From Kriegella aquimaris (GTDB lineage: Bacteria; Bacteroidota; Bacteroidia; Flavobacteriales; Flavobacteriaceae): a DNA stretch of 64,000 bases. The translations under genes and the position numbers were made by a program. Below the pieces are notes generated by a model, which was not told the origin of the DNA, did no database searches, and worked only from the letters and a program-made list of their open reading frames with translations. The stretch is taken from contig NZ_FNGV01000007.1 in NCBI RefSeq assembly GCF_900103215.1, positions 124,001 to 188,000 on the forward strand. Direction: 5' to 3'. This document shows, piece by piece, positions 18,375 through 27,575 of the stretch. Position 1 is the first letter of the stretch, and each line of letters begins with the position of its first letter.

Positions 18375-19346
18375 TTAACCATTCGGAGGTCTGTTCGTCG
18401 GCCTGTTGTTTGGACGGGGACCATTCGGACCGCCACCTCCTGGCGGGGGACCTCTTCTCTCCGTGTCGGTAAACTCGCCCATTAGGCATCGACCCACATA
18501 GGGATAAGAGTTTGTTACTAAATAGACATAATCACCGTTTATCTCAGTGCCATTACATTCATCTAAATCGCCCGACCCCTTTACATATTCCCAATCAGAT
18601 AAGAAAGTTCCATCTTGTTCAGTGCCATTGATATCAACATCAATGCTAACTTTTGGATTGGAATAGGTGCAGTCTGTACCAGTACGACTATCATCGACTA
18701 TGCGATAACTTGGCTTATATGCGCTACTTTTTGAATAATAGATAAGAAAACCATCGTGGGCGAAACCGACATGTACCAGGTCTTCGTCACTGTCAAAGGT
18801 TTCAATAACACCAGTTGGTGTGCCATGGTAGTGGTAAGCTCCATTTGGTTGTACGTGGGCATTGTTAAAATCAAGACCAAGATCGATCAAGTCTTGAAAA
18901 GCCTCGACTCGATAATTTTCACCGCTTTCGCAAACCACGACTTCAGCTGTTCCGGGCTCAAATTTCACTCCGTTCAGTGCCACACCAGGTTCCCTGACCC
19001 ATTTTGATTTACCTGTATATACAGGTTTTATGGGAAATACGTACGTTCTATCTTGGGCGCTAATAGTATTTGGATTTCCTTGATTGGGAAATGCACCTGT
19101 TTTATGATTGGGAATAGCATTGGTAACCATGGTGCGTTTATCACCTTGAACGGTTACGGTAGTTTTTGTTCCAAAATTCTCATTATTCAAGATGTATGAG
19201 CCAAAGTAGTCGCTATGGTTATGAGCCACTTCAGAACCCGAAGACTCATTATGACTATGACTGTGGGCAATTTTTTTCTTTTGTCCGTTGCAGCCATAGA
19301 ATAAGCCAATAACAACAATCAATAAAGCTGTATTAAAATTTCTCAT
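18375..19346 (-). CDS. YHYH-motif lipoprotein with histidine-rich N-terminus
   Basis: Exported protein of 323 residues with a type II signal ending in FYGC (C19). A His-rich segment follows (AHSHSH at 27-32, HNH at 42-44), which could bind metal. The core carries AYHYHGTPTGV (YHYH at 171-174), then VGFAHDGFLIYY, the hallmark of the YHYH protein family, plus paired cysteines (C139, and later TDCTYS, DECNG, GRCLMG). The tail is a low-complexity Pro/Gly/Asn region (about 298-323). The family has no established function; metal binding is a suspicion based on the motif. It is the last gene of a leftward unit with another YHYH protein and an EF-hand protein. Confidence 0.8.
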   Translation of the reverse strand: MRNFNTALLIVVIGLFYGCNGQKKKIAHSHSHNESSGSEVAHNHSDYFGSYILNNENFGTKTTVTVQGDKRTMVTNAIPNHKTGAFPNQGNPNTISAQDRTYVFPIKPVYTGKSKWVREPGVALNGVKFEPGTAEVVVCESGENYRVEAFQDLIDLGLDFNNAHVQPNGAYHYHGTPTGVIETFDSDEDLVHVGFAHDGFLIYYSKSSAYKPSYRIVDDSRTGTDCTYSNPKVSIDVDINGTEQDGTFLSDWEYVKGSGDLDECNGTEINGDYVYLVTNSYPYVGRCLMGEFTDTERRGPPPGGGGPNGPRPNNRPTNRPPNG

Positions 19347-19435
19347 TACTCACTGTTTAATCTTGTTTTTTTAGTATTTCCTTATTCGTGTTCCTACCCA
19401 TTATTTTTTAACCGACTTATGTCTATATCAGATAG

Positions 19436-20071
19436 TTAACTTACTTTCCGCATACCCGGTCTTCGAACGGTGAACAGTTTCGAAATAATGAACATTGTTA
19501 GCACCGCCAGGCTACCCAGACCCACAACTACCCACGATAGACTTGCTTCTTCCACCGTTTCCACTTGAAATTGGTTATCACGCGAATAGATAGACAGTTC
19601 AAAATTATTACCCTTTTTTAAAAAGAAATTTTTAGACTTGTTATCCTTGGTAATAATTTTAAATACGCAATTGTTATTTGATGTCTCATTGAGACCGGTG
19701 ATCTTAACATCAAGGGATTTCAATTTATCGGGAAGACCTGTTAGGTTGAATTTTATAACGGTATGATGCCCCATCTCTATATAGCCATTTCTTAACTTCG
19801 CCATAGCGTTTCCGTTAGCCATCAGTTCGATATTATCTTCGAGGTATTGCATCAATAATTTTTGGAATTCTTCTGCTGGTAAATTGTTTACATCAATATC
19901 GGGGTAATTGTATAGCAGTTGATATCGATATCCATCAAAAGAGGAACTTAATTGAAGTGTCCATTGATTGTCTTCTCCTTGTACTAGGGCCATGGTGGCT
20001 ATTTGAGAATTATGGGCCCGCAAAAAAAAAGTGGCACTGAATAATAATATCGAACAAATTATTTTTTTCAT
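19436..20071 (-). CDS. Exported protein with C-terminal membrane helix, unknown function
   Basis: I do not recognise a family. From the preferred start at 20071 (upstream in-frame ATG at 20101, which would put ten residues before the signal peptide) it has 211 residues: a signal peptide ending near FLRAHN, a mostly beta-rich exported domain, a helix (WVVVGLGSLAVLTMFIISKLF) about 20 residues before the end, and a basic tail RRPGMRKVS. This topology puts the domain outside the inner membrane. It lies between two YHYH lipoprotein genes, 33 bases after the first and 89 before the second, so it probably belongs to the same process. Confidence 0.65.
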   Translation of the reverse strand: MKKIICSILLFSATFFLRAHNSQIATMALVQGEDNQWTLQLSSSFDGYRYQLLYNYPDIDVNNLPAEEFQKLLMQYLEDNIELMANGNAMAKLRNGYIEMGHHTVIKFNLTGLPDKLKSLDVKITGLNETSNNNCVFKIITKDNKSKNFFLKKGNNFELSIYSRDNQFQVETVEEASLSWVVVGLGSLAVLTMFIISKLFTVRRPGMRKVS

Positions 20072-20104
20072 CACTATATTGATTTGATAGATTTTGAGCA
20101 AGCT

Positions 20105-21169
20105 TTAATTCAATTCGTATATGCCTTGAGCACCATTAAAGCAGTTGATGAAACTGTTGGTGCCTGGAGCGGCGACATGATAGTGATAACCTCTAATATC
20201 GTCGGTATGGCCACGGCAATCATCTAAGTCCGTTGGCTCGGCGCCATCTTCGTTCATTTGTTCATGAATGCCAAACCCGTCCATGGCGTAACCGATCATT
20301 CCTGCATGACCATCTGATTGGGCAACCACGGTTGTGGTTCCTGTAGCTGCGTGGTAGTGATACCCAGTAGCGGGATTTACGTGACCACCATTATCGTCCA
20401 TCGGAGCAATAGTGTAGGCACCAAGAATTTGGGCAGTTGGGGCCGGAGGGTCAAAGTTTACGCCATTGAACGCTGTTCCGATCACTGAAGATTCCATACC
20501 TGCTGGAGCACCGCCATTGGGTGGGGCTTGACCATCAGGAGGACCTCCGCCGTCTGGTGGGCCAGCTAGGGCTCCTCCTATAAAATCAGGAGCGTCAAGT
20601 TTTACCGGAGTAACAGGTATATAGTAGGTCACGGTAATATCGTCAAAATAGGAATGCTGACAGTAGACGCAATAGTTTGCGTATTCTTCTCCAACATTAG
20701 GGTTAGCTGCTGCTTCACAGGCCTCCTGACTATCGGTGGTATAGATATCGCCATTTTCATCATACATTTTCCAAGTACTATCTGAATAAAATTCATCAAG
20801 ATTTTCTATAAACGCACCATCTACATCATAGAGTTCGCCGTTTTCAAACCATTTCCCTCCCTTATCGGCTCCATCGGCGATATTGGTCGGGCACCAGGGA
20901 CCCATGGTATGGTCGCTGGGTGTTGTGTTCGTCACGATTTTATAACACAGGGCTACAGTGCCATCTGAGAGTGTTTTTTCCTCGGTAGTTATTGGTTCTA
21001 CCAAACCTTCAGAAAGAAAAAGTGATGGGTCTACATTAACGATTCCTTCGATTTCGGAAACCTCTTCACTCTCTTCGTTCCCATTTGAATTGTTACTGCA
21101 GCTTAGGCATGAAAAAACAAGGAAAGGAGTATATAGAAAGCTTAGTTTTGAAATTAAAAAATATTTCAT
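20105..21169 (-). CDS. YHYH-motif lipoprotein with two YHYH copies
   Basis: 354-residue exported protein with lipobox near C24 (SCLSCSNN). It has an acidic linker (NEESEEVSEIE), an N-terminal region with cysteines including YCVYCQHSYF (C167, C170), a Pro/Gly-rich low-complexity segment (about 204-224), then TGYHYHAATG (YHYH 270-273) and RGYHYHVAAPG (YHYH 328-331). HAGMIGYAMDGFGI between them parallels the AHDGFLIYY stretch of its neighbour, so the two proteins share a fold but differ in N-terminal additions. No enzyme signature was seen. It lies downstream of the EF-hand gene in the same leftward unit. Confidence 0.8.
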   Translation of the reverse strand: MKYFLISKLSFLYTPFLVFSCLSCSNNSNGNEESEEVSEIEGIVNVDPSLFLSEGLVEPITTEEKTLSDGTVALCYKIVTNTTPSDHTMGPWCPTNIADGADKGGKWFENGELYDVDGAFIENLDEFYSDSTWKMYDENGDIYTTDSQEACEAAANPNVGEEYANYCVYCQHSYFDDITVTYYIPVTPVKLDAPDFIGGALAGPPDGGGPPDGQAPPNGGAPAGMESSVIGTAFNGVNFDPPAPTAQILGAYTIAPMDDNGGHVNPATGYHYHAATGTTTVVAQSDGHAGMIGYAMDGFGIHEQMNEDGAEPTDLDDCRGHTDDIRGYHYHVAAPGTNSFINCFNGAQGIYELN

Positions 21170-21195
21170 GATAGCTGTTTTTATTTTCGATTTGC

Positions 21196-21486
21196 TTATT
21201 GGCGCCCCTGTCTTTTTGGTTTAGGTGCCTTTTCGATTTCTTCTTTGGAAATGAAACCATCTTCGTTTGCATCGATTTTGGCAAAATCATTTTTTAATGG
21301 TCCCTTAACTTCCTTTTTAGAGAGCTTTCCGTCCTCATCTTTGTCCATTTGCTTTATTATTTCTTCGGCCGAAGGCGGCTCTTGGTTTCCCCTATTGTTT
21401 TGTGAAGGTTGTGCGTAGCCGTTGAAAGCGAAAAACGAGACGATTAAGCCAAGTTTTAATCCAGTTTTACAAGTTTTTTTCATCAT
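21196..21486 (-). CDS. Small exported EF-hand protein
   Basis: Starting at 21486 (MMKKTCKTG) gives about 96 residues with a signal peptide ending near NGYAQP; the upstream ATG at 21531 would add a polar, improbable leader. Two EF-hand loops are clear: DKDEDGKLSKKE and DANEDGFISKEE, both with D-x-(D/N)-x-D-G and a terminal glutamate, so two calcium ions can be expected. It ends in a basic tail, PKPKRQGRQ. As first gene of the YHYH unit, it may supply a calcium-binding partner. Opposite it starts a LytS/LytTR pair, so one intergenic region probably serves both. Confidence 0.8.
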   Translation of the reverse strand: MMKKTCKTGLKLGLIVSFFAFNGYAQPSQNNRGNQEPPSAEEIIKQMDKDEDGKLSKKEVKGPLKNDFAKIDANEDGFISKEEIEKAPKPKRQGRQ

Positions 21487-21676
21487 TATCTTTTTGTTAA
21501 AAATTCTATTTTGGACTACAAAGATGGACATTGGTTAAATATCAAATGACCGTTTTAAGTGAGTGAAGGCAGGTTTTCAGTTAACGGAGGGATTCTATCT
21601 GTGAAGTCTCGTTTTCAAGGTGATAACAATGATGTTTTCGCCGTTGCAATCAATATTATTTCCTTTAATTTGCGGT

Positions 21677-22693
21677 ATGAACAGATCAAAACGATATTTA
21701 TTTCAGGTATTCCTGTGGGCGGCTATTTGGATTGTAGGGTGGCTTGTATTGGGTGGTGATTTCCAATTTGTCAAACAGAATTTGATTTCATTCGTTCTTC
21801 AGATTCTGGTGGTTACGGTATTGGTTTATTATACGGCGCCGACGCTTCTTTTAAAGAAAAAATACACATTTTTTATTCTTGTATCTATAGGTCTTCTTTT
21901 GATTTGTTCGGCAATAAGTTCACAGATTTTTCAGGGTCCACCACCACGAAGAGGGGCTTTACCCGATATGAGGGTGCAACCGCCACCTCGATTTTTAATA
22001 GAATTTTTACTGGTAACAATTGCCTATGTACTTGCCACGATCGTCGAGACTTTCCTGTTTGCACAAAAGCACGAAAAAGAGACGATTCGAAATAAAAATG
22101 AAAACTTGCAGACCGAACTCAAACTTTTGAAATCACAGATAAATCCTCATTTTTTATTCAATTCCCTGAATAACATCTATGCCCTTTCTGCTATTGATTC
22201 AAACAAGACACAACAGAGCATTAGTTCATTGTCCGATATGCTGAGATACGTACTTTATGAATGTGACCGCCCCTATGTGCCACTTCATAAAGAAATTGAC
22301 TACATCGAAAATTATTTAAAACTGTTCTGTTTAAAAAGCAGTAAAGTCTTTCCTATAAAGACAGATTTTAAGGTTATGGATAATAATGTAAACATAGCCC
22401 CGATGTTATTGATTCCTTTTGTAGAAAATGCGCTGAAGCACGGGAATCTTGAGAATATAAAAAATTCTTTCTTGACAATTAGTATCTATTCCGATTCAAA
22501 AGAAATTAAATTCGAAATAGCGAATAGTGTACCTGAAACAGTTTTGAACAAGGATAAAGTTGGGGGCATCGGACTCGAGAATGTGAAGAAAAGGCTGGCC
22601 CTGCTGTATCCGAATCGTCATGAACTGATTATTAATGACAAATCGACTATTTTTGAAGTTAAACTACATTTAAATTTAGATGGAAAAGATTAA
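21677..22693 (+). CDS. LytS/YehU-type sensor histidine kinase (system 1)
   Basis: Membrane sensor kinase of the His_kinase (PF06580) type that phosphorylates the LytTR regulator encoded next. The start at 21677 (MNRSKRYLF) gives 338 residues; an ATG at 21620 is in frame but precedes an unlikely leader. Four hydrophobic helices occupy the first 150 residues, with a proline-rich loop (GPPPRRG...QPPPRF) between helices 3 and 4 that probably faces the periplasm. The phosphoacceptor lies in QINPHFLFNSLNNIYALS (H158), followed by an ATPase domain with NALKHG and GGIGLENVKKRL. The end overlaps the regulator by 14 bases, so the two are translationally coupled. Confidence 0.9.
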   Translation: MNRSKRYLFQVFLWAAIWIVGWLVLGGDFQFVKQNLISFVLQILVVTVLVYYTAPTLLLKKKYTFFILVSIGLLLICSAISSQIFQGPPPRRGALPDMRVQPPPRFLIEFLLVTIAYVLATIVETFLFAQKHEKETIRNKNENLQTELKLLKSQINPHFLFNSLNNIYALSAIDSNKTQQSISSLSDMLRYVLYECDRPYVPLHKEIDYIENYLKLFCLKSSKVFPIKTDFKVMDNNVNIAPMLLIPFVENALKHGNLENIKNSFLTISIYSDSKEIKFEIANSVPETVLNKDKVGGIGLENVKKRLALLYPNRHELIINDKSTIFEVKLHLNLDGKD

Positions 22694-23357
22694 ATGTTTA
22701 GTAGTCGACGATGAAGAGTTGGCCAGAAATTTATTGGAAACCTATATAGACAGAATCGATTTTTTAGAGTGTGCCGGTTCCGCCGAAAGTCCCGTCGAGG
22801 CCATGGAAATAATGCGCGAGATTAACATAGATTTACTTTTTCTAGATATTCAAATGCCAGAAATCAAGGGAACGGATTTCGCTAAAATGATTGCACCGAC
22901 TACACAGATTATTTTCACTACGGCCTATTCTGAATATGCCGTTGAAGGTTTTGAGTTGAATGCGCTTGATTATCTTTTGAAGCCTATTACATTCGAACGT
23001 TTTTTGAAGTCGGTCTCCAAAATCAAAACGGAGACGAAAACTTCTGATCAAGACGGTACGATAACCGTGAAATCAGGTTACGATCTTCATAAACTGAAGT
23101 ATGATGACATTCTTTATATCGAAAGTGATAGTGAGTATGTGATTTATTATTCAAAGGAAGGCAAGTTAATGAGCAATCAGTCGCTTAAATCTTTGGAAAA
23201 TATGCTGCCCAAGGAAAAATTTATGAGAGTGCATCGCTCCTATATTATCAATAAGACAAAAGTTTCAGCTTTAAAAGGAAGAGATTTAATTATTGGGAAA
23301 GTCAGTATTCCGGTAAGTGCCAAATATTTCGATTTGGTGAGACAAGAATTGTTTTGA
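22680..23357 (+). CDS. LytTR-family response regulator (system 1)
   Basis: 225-residue regulator: receiver domain (about 3-120) with phosphoacceptor D56 in LLFLDIQMPE and the switch/lysine region FTTAYSEYAVEGF...LLKPI, then a LytTR DNA-binding domain (about 130-222) with FMRVHRSYIINKTKV. Cognate partner of the overlapping kinase. LytTR regulators bind imperfect direct repeats, often at their own or neighbouring promoters; the divergent EF-hand/YHYH unit is the obvious target, by inference. Closely similar to the regulator at 29233-29961. Confidence 0.95.
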   Translation: MEKIKCLVVDDEELARNLLETYIDRIDFLECAGSAESPVEAMEIMREINIDLLFLDIQMPEIKGTDFAKMIAPTTQIIFTTAYSEYAVEGFELNALDYLLKPITFERFLKSVSKIKTETKTSDQDGTITVKSGYDLHKLKYDDILYIESDSEYVIYYSKEGKLMSNQSLKSLENMLPKEKFMRVHRSYIINKTKVSALKGRDLIIGKVSIPVSAKYFDLVRQELF

Positions 23358-23400
23358 ATGGCGTGGTATTAGTATTTGTAAAGCCTTTTCAGAAACATCA

Positions 23401-23685
23401 CTACTCGCTTTCTTCAATGGGTTCACCACTGATTATTTTTAATTCCTTTAATGTGATTGTGAGGCTCTTATCCGTATCTATAAGTTCGAAATCTGCATAA
23501 ATAAGACTTTTTCTAGCCTTTTTTGCCTCGTCTTTACTGATAACCCCATCATGATCGATATCTAACCGTTTGAACATTTTGAATGAAGCATTGTTCTGTT
23601 GCTTTTTTTTCTCTTGCGGATAGAGGCAGGTCAAGAAAAAGAGGTTTAATATAAAAATGCTTGTTTTTAGAATATCTTTTCTCAT
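23401..23685 (-). CDS. Small exported EF-hand-like protein
   Basis: 94 residues with a signal peptide (MRKDILKTSIFILNLFFL) and possible cleavage or lipidation near TCLYPQ. One canonical EF-hand loop is present, DIDHDGVISKDE; a second, DTDKSLTITLKE, keeps the flanking acids but lacks the central glycine, so it may bind calcium weakly or not at all. It is convergent to the LytTR regulator of system 1 and resembles the EF-hand protein at 21196-21486 in size and plan. Function unknown. Confidence 0.7.
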   Translation of the reverse strand: MRKDILKTSIFILNLFFLTCLYPQEKKKQQNNASFKMFKRLDIDHDGVISKDEAKKARKSLIYADFELIDTDKSLTITLKELKIISGEPIEESE

Positions 23686-23734
23686 GGCTAATGTGTTGAC
23701 AATTTGATTGTGTATTTTCGTTTCTTGAAAGATT

Positions 23735-24991
23735 TCAATTGATTTTTCGCTTTCTAAACCATAAATCTTCCAAACTCAGGTTCAGCGTGAGCAAATGGTA
23801 ATCTTCTTTTACTAGAATGTTTTGGATTTGACCTTTGGAGCCGTAACTGTATGATAGGTTCAATAGTGAGTTGGTGCCTTTGCTAAGCGGAATTCCAATG
23901 CCCGTGGTGAGATTAAAGCCCTTCACCCGCGTGTTTCCGATGGCCAAATAACCAGTGTCATAGTTGAAACCTGCGCGATATCGAATGCGTTGTGATAGTT
24001 TATAGCTATCTTTATTTTTTATGTACTCTGCACCAAAGGCATAAATGTCTTGATCAACATAATGGCCCAAGTTCTCGCTTTGTTCGGTCGCACTCCAATA
24101 GTTCTTTTTATAATCTGCGCTCAAGGTCAACGATTTGTAAAGCGTACCACTTAAACCAACACCAACTTCCAAGGGCATGGTGAAACTCGAAGCATCGGAT
24201 GTCGTATTGTCTTCAACTACAATCTCGGAGCCATCTAGGTTCTTCATCGCGTAGCGTTCGAGAGTTCCATTTAACACCGTTGGAAATTGAAGAGTACTAC
24301 CAATGGTCACGTTTTCCAATAGATCATATTGTAGTCCAAAACCCATACGAATACCATTATAATTGGTAGTTTCCGTTGATTCGAAAGAGCTGCTACTGAT
24401 CTGGAAGTCTTCATTTTCTTCGATACTTCCAAATAAAAAGGAGGCAGCCAATCCAAGGCGTAAATTATCAACGATCTCGTAACCCAGATTTAAGCGTAAG
24501 TCACTCAATCCACCAATACCTGCAACATTACTTTCGAAAAATTCAGTGGTTCCTTCAATATTACTTTGCAGGCCCACTAACGTATAACCGACATCGCTAT
24601 AAGGAACCATTGTAATACCGGCCCCTAAGCCTTCGGTGATTCGAAAAGCGAAGGCAAAGTTTGAAAAGTTAAGGCTCGTGCGCCCCTCTGAAGTGCCTAC
24701 ATTGCTATAGTTGTTGTATTCACTGGTTACACCTATATCATAAAAAAAGGAGTTCTGAGGAACCAACGCAAAATTGGCAGGGTTTAAGTTATTGATTTCC
24801 GTTTCAGTTTTTAAGCCAATTCCTGTATACCCCAGCCCATTCGATTTTCCTATACTGGTCTGATTGATAACACCAAGACCATAAAGTGAATAGGGTGAAC
24901 TGGTCAGCCCTTCGGATTGAGCCTGTATGAATGTCGAGAGTGAAACGAGACCTGTGGTAAGTAAAAGGATTTTAATTTTCAGCTTCATCAT
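23735..24991 (-). CDS. FadL/OmpP1/PorV-like outer-membrane beta-barrel protein
   Basis: 418-residue predicted outer-membrane barrel: signal peptide (ending near FIQAQ), then the N-terminal stretch SSPYSLYGLG...LNPANFALVPQNSFFYDIG typical of PorV/OmpP1-type proteins, alternating beta-strands and a C-terminal strand rich in aromatic residues (LEDLWF). FadL relatives carry hydrophobic ligands; PorV relatives act in type IX secretion. I cannot choose between them. Its first 20 bases overlap the end of the DUF4270-like gene upstream, which indicates translational coupling and a joint role at the outer membrane. Confidence 0.7.
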   Translation of the reverse strand: MMKLKIKILLLTTGLVSLSTFIQAQSEGLTSSPYSLYGLGVINQTSIGKSNGLGYTGIGLKTETEINNLNPANFALVPQNSFFYDIGVTSEYNNYSNVGTSEGRTSLNFSNFAFAFRITEGLGAGITMVPYSDVGYTLVGLQSNIEGTTEFFESNVAGIGGLSDLRLNLGYEIVDNLRLGLAASFLFGSIEENEDFQISSSSFESTETTNYNGIRMGFGLQYDLLENVTIGSTLQFPTVLNGTLERYAMKNLDGSEIVVEDNTTSDASSFTMPLEVGVGLSGTLYKSLTLSADYKKNYWSATEQSENLGHYVDQDIYAFGAEYIKNKDSYKLSQRIRYRAGFNYDTGYLAIGNTRVKGFNLTTGIGIPLSKGTNSLLNLSYSYGSKGQIQNILVKEDYHLLTLNLSLEDLWFRKRKIN

Positions 24992-26312
24992 AGATGGAAT
25001 AGGTGAGTTCTAAAGTGGTACTATAATCTGAATTGTTGTTTCCGTTGAGTATAAATCGGTCTACGGTACTATTGTAGTTGTCGGGCAATAGCACAAGTGC
25101 TTCACCCGTATATCTTTCCGTTACCAAAAGCTTTTCGATATAACTGCTTAATGGCAGTTCATAATAAATGTCATTAAATTCCTGATTGTCCCGATTTAAA
25201 ACGGCGACATAAGATAGCTGTTCGGTTAGGTCGTTGTTCTTATCGACGAGATAGACCGATAAACTATCCCTTAAAATCAAATGGTCGTCATAGCTTTGGG
25301 CGGCGGGTTTTATTTTTAAAACGGCATTTAAAATAGTGCCTTCACCGGGTATGTCGTAAATACTTTTGATATGGGGAAATTGAATTCGAGTGGCAATCCC
25401 TACACCTGACTGTATAAAACTTCGGCCTTCGGCATTGGCGCTTTTAAGATCAATTTCTTTATCGGTAAGTGTTTTTAAATATTCGTTGGGTTCTTCAGCC
25501 GTTATTTGATTGAAAAACGGGATGGGAGAACTAGTGGTGTTGATCGTGAAATCGATATAATTGTCCACGCGCTCAGTTTCTTCCGCGGTGCTGAAGTAAA
25601 GACGCATATAACTATCTTCCGATGCTAGTGAAAAACCAATAATCGATCCATCGTCACTTTCCCCTGGAAATAATCCCATGCCCTTAAAATGCGCATTGAA
25701 TTCGGCAAAGTTCGTAATTGATTTTTCCTGAAACTCCTTAAAAAGATCTAGTCCGAGGCTGTCGGAAAGCTTAATTTCCAAAGAATCGGCACTTATAGGT
25801 CTGGGGGTATATGATAGTGTTCCGAGATTTTCTTCCTTATATGTAAAACTAGCCGTATTGTAAAGGTCATCTCCATTGTAGGCTTTCAGGGTTTCATTAA
25901 GTTCCTTGATCTGAATGGTGTTTTGTTTCAGGGTGTCGTTGTAATAGTATTTGTCGAACTTTAAATACATCGCAATACTATCGAATTCTGCTTCTGAATC
26001 TATAGTGTATGTCGTGGGCAACAGTTCAAAGTAGCTTGCACATCGCACGGTCCCGAATTCGGGATCGATATATTTGCCTACCAAAACCCTTGACGATTGT
26101 GAGGTGATAAGACTGTCGAATTTGATGGTTGATGTTGCTACGGTAATGGTATCAATTTGTATGACCCTAATGTTACTTTCTGTAAAGACTTCCCCCGCGA
26201 CGAATTCAGAACTATCAATAGCATCTTCGTTGCATGCGACAAACACCACAGGGAAGAGGAAAATAATTAAAGGTAGCAAGCGGAGGACTTTATGTATGGT
26301 TTCCCTTTTCAT
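24972..26312 (-). CDS. DUF4270-like outer-membrane lipoprotein
   Basis: 446 residues with a type II signal (FPVVFVACNED, C27). The body resembles DUF4270 proteins of Bacteroidota: an early segment on the pattern SSRVLVGKYIDPEFGTV, beta-rich repeats and a C-terminal block RFILNGNNNSDYSTTLELTY. No catalytic residues are evident and the family's role is unknown. The stop overlaps the start of the FadL/PorV-like gene, so the lipoprotein may assemble with that barrel. Assignment rests on recalled family features and is moderate. Confidence 0.65.
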   Translation of the reverse strand: MKRETIHKVLRLLPLIIFLFPVVFVACNEDAIDSSEFVAGEVFTESNIRVIQIDTITVATSTIKFDSLITSQSSRVLVGKYIDPEFGTVRCASYFELLPTTYTIDSEAEFDSIAMYLKFDKYYYNDTLKQNTIQIKELNETLKAYNGDDLYNTASFTYKEENLGTLSYTPRPISADSLEIKLSDSLGLDLFKEFQEKSITNFAEFNAHFKGMGLFPGESDDGSIIGFSLASEDSYMRLYFSTAEETERVDNYIDFTINTTSSPIPFFNQITAEEPNEYLKTLTDKEIDLKSANAEGRSFIQSGVGIATRIQFPHIKSIYDIPGEGTILNAVLKIKPAAQSYDDHLILRDSLSVYLVDKNNDLTEQLSYVAVLNRDNQEFNDIYYELPLSSYIEKLLVTERYTGEALVLLPDNYNSTVDRFILNGNNNSDYSTTLELTYSIYDEAEN

Positions 26313-26552
26313 ATATTTTGTTGATTTTCATCAAAGGTAGAATGCAAGTACAAGGCTCAAAACCCGAATAGACCAACGCCAATTCTTTTAAGATCAATCC
26401 TGAAATTCTCACGATGAAAGTGGTAGAGGCGTTCGTAGATCAAATTGTCCATTTGATATGTTAAAACCTCCCTTTGATCTATTCTGTTTTTTAACGGCGG
26501 ATGCACGTTTTAGCTTTGATGAAAATTAGGACCAAAAAATAAATTATTAAGA

Positions 26553-27545
26553 ATGAGAAGAATTGAAGATAATTTTAAAACTATAACCCTTTTTAGTGTA
26601 TTGATGCTGTTACTCACCAGTTGCTCGAATGATGATGATGAGGAAGACTTGGGCAACTGGGTTGACAGGTCGGTATTTGACGGCAGCCCTAGAAGTAGTG
26701 TTTCAGGGTTTACCATTGATAATACTGGTTATATGGGTGTTGGGTATGATGGTGATGATTATCTGACATCGGTATGGGCGTATAATATGGAAGGTGACTA
26801 TTGGTCTCAAAAGGCAGATTTTCCAGGAGTGGCTAGAAATGCGGCCGTAGGTTTCGAAGTAAACGGTATCGGCTACATTGGTTCTGGTTATGATGGGCTA
26901 ACCGAACTGAGCGATTTTTATGCCTACGACCCAAGTTCGAATACTTGGACGGAAATTGCGGACCTCGAAACACCTCGAAGGAATGCCATAGCTTTTGGTG
27001 CCAATGGGTTTGGATACTTCGGTACCGGATTTGATGGTGATAATGACCGAAAAGACTTTTGGAAATACGATCCATCATCAGATACTTGGGTAGAACTGGA
27101 AGGTTTTGGTGGCGATAAGAGAAGGGCGGCAACGACCTTTACTATCGGAGATAAAGTGTATTTAGGAACAGGAGTCTCCAATGGTGTTTATCTAGATGAT
27201 TTTTGGGTGTTTGATACAACCACCGAAAGTTGGACCAAAAAATTAGACCTCGACGAAGAGGATGATTATCAGGTTACAAGAAGTAATGCCCTAGGCTTTA
27301 CAATGAATGGATATGGATATATTGCTTGTGGAGAAAGATCTGGACCTACCAATTCAATTTGGGAATATGACCCGTCGTTGGATACGTGGGAGGTAAAGAC
27401 TTCCTATGAAGGGTCGTCGCGTCAAGATGCCATCGTTTTCTCAAATACAAGTAGGGCATTCATCGGTATGGGAAGAACAGGAAGTCTGTATTTAGATGAT
27501 CTTGACGAATTTTTCCCCTTTGATGAATACGAAGAAGAAGATTAA
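26553..27545 (+). CDS. Kelch-repeat lipoprotein
   Basis: 330-residue lipoprotein: type II signal ending LLLTSC (C24), an acidic run SNDDDEED, then six kelch repeats forming one propeller. Each has a G-Y/F-x-G-x-G turn and a later W/F-x-Y/F-D strand, for example YGDDYLTSVWAYN-type and LSDFYAYDPSSNTW units. No catalytic signature is present; kelch propellers usually bind proteins or glycans. A hairpin terminator follows (27576-27609). Its neighbour encodes a DUF4907-like protein, a pairing I associate with Bacteroidota kelch genes, though I cannot verify it here. Confidence 0.8.
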   Translation: MRRIEDNFKTITLFSVLMLLLTSCSNDDDEEDLGNWVDRSVFDGSPRSSVSGFTIDNTGYMGVGYDGDDYLTSVWAYNMEGDYWSQKADFPGVARNAAVGFEVNGIGYIGSGYDGLTELSDFYAYDPSSNTWTEIADLETPRRNAIAFGANGFGYFGTGFDGDNDRKDFWKYDPSSDTWVELEGFGGDKRRAATTFTIGDKVYLGTGVSNGVYLDDFWVFDTTTESWTKKLDLDEEDDYQVTRSNALGFTMNGYGYIACGERSGPTNSIWEYDPSLDTWEVKTSYEGSSRQDAIVFSNTSRAFIGMGRTGSLYLDDLDEFFPFDEYEEED

Positions 27546-27575
27546 AAATTTTTCATTGAGTGATTTTAGTTGATG

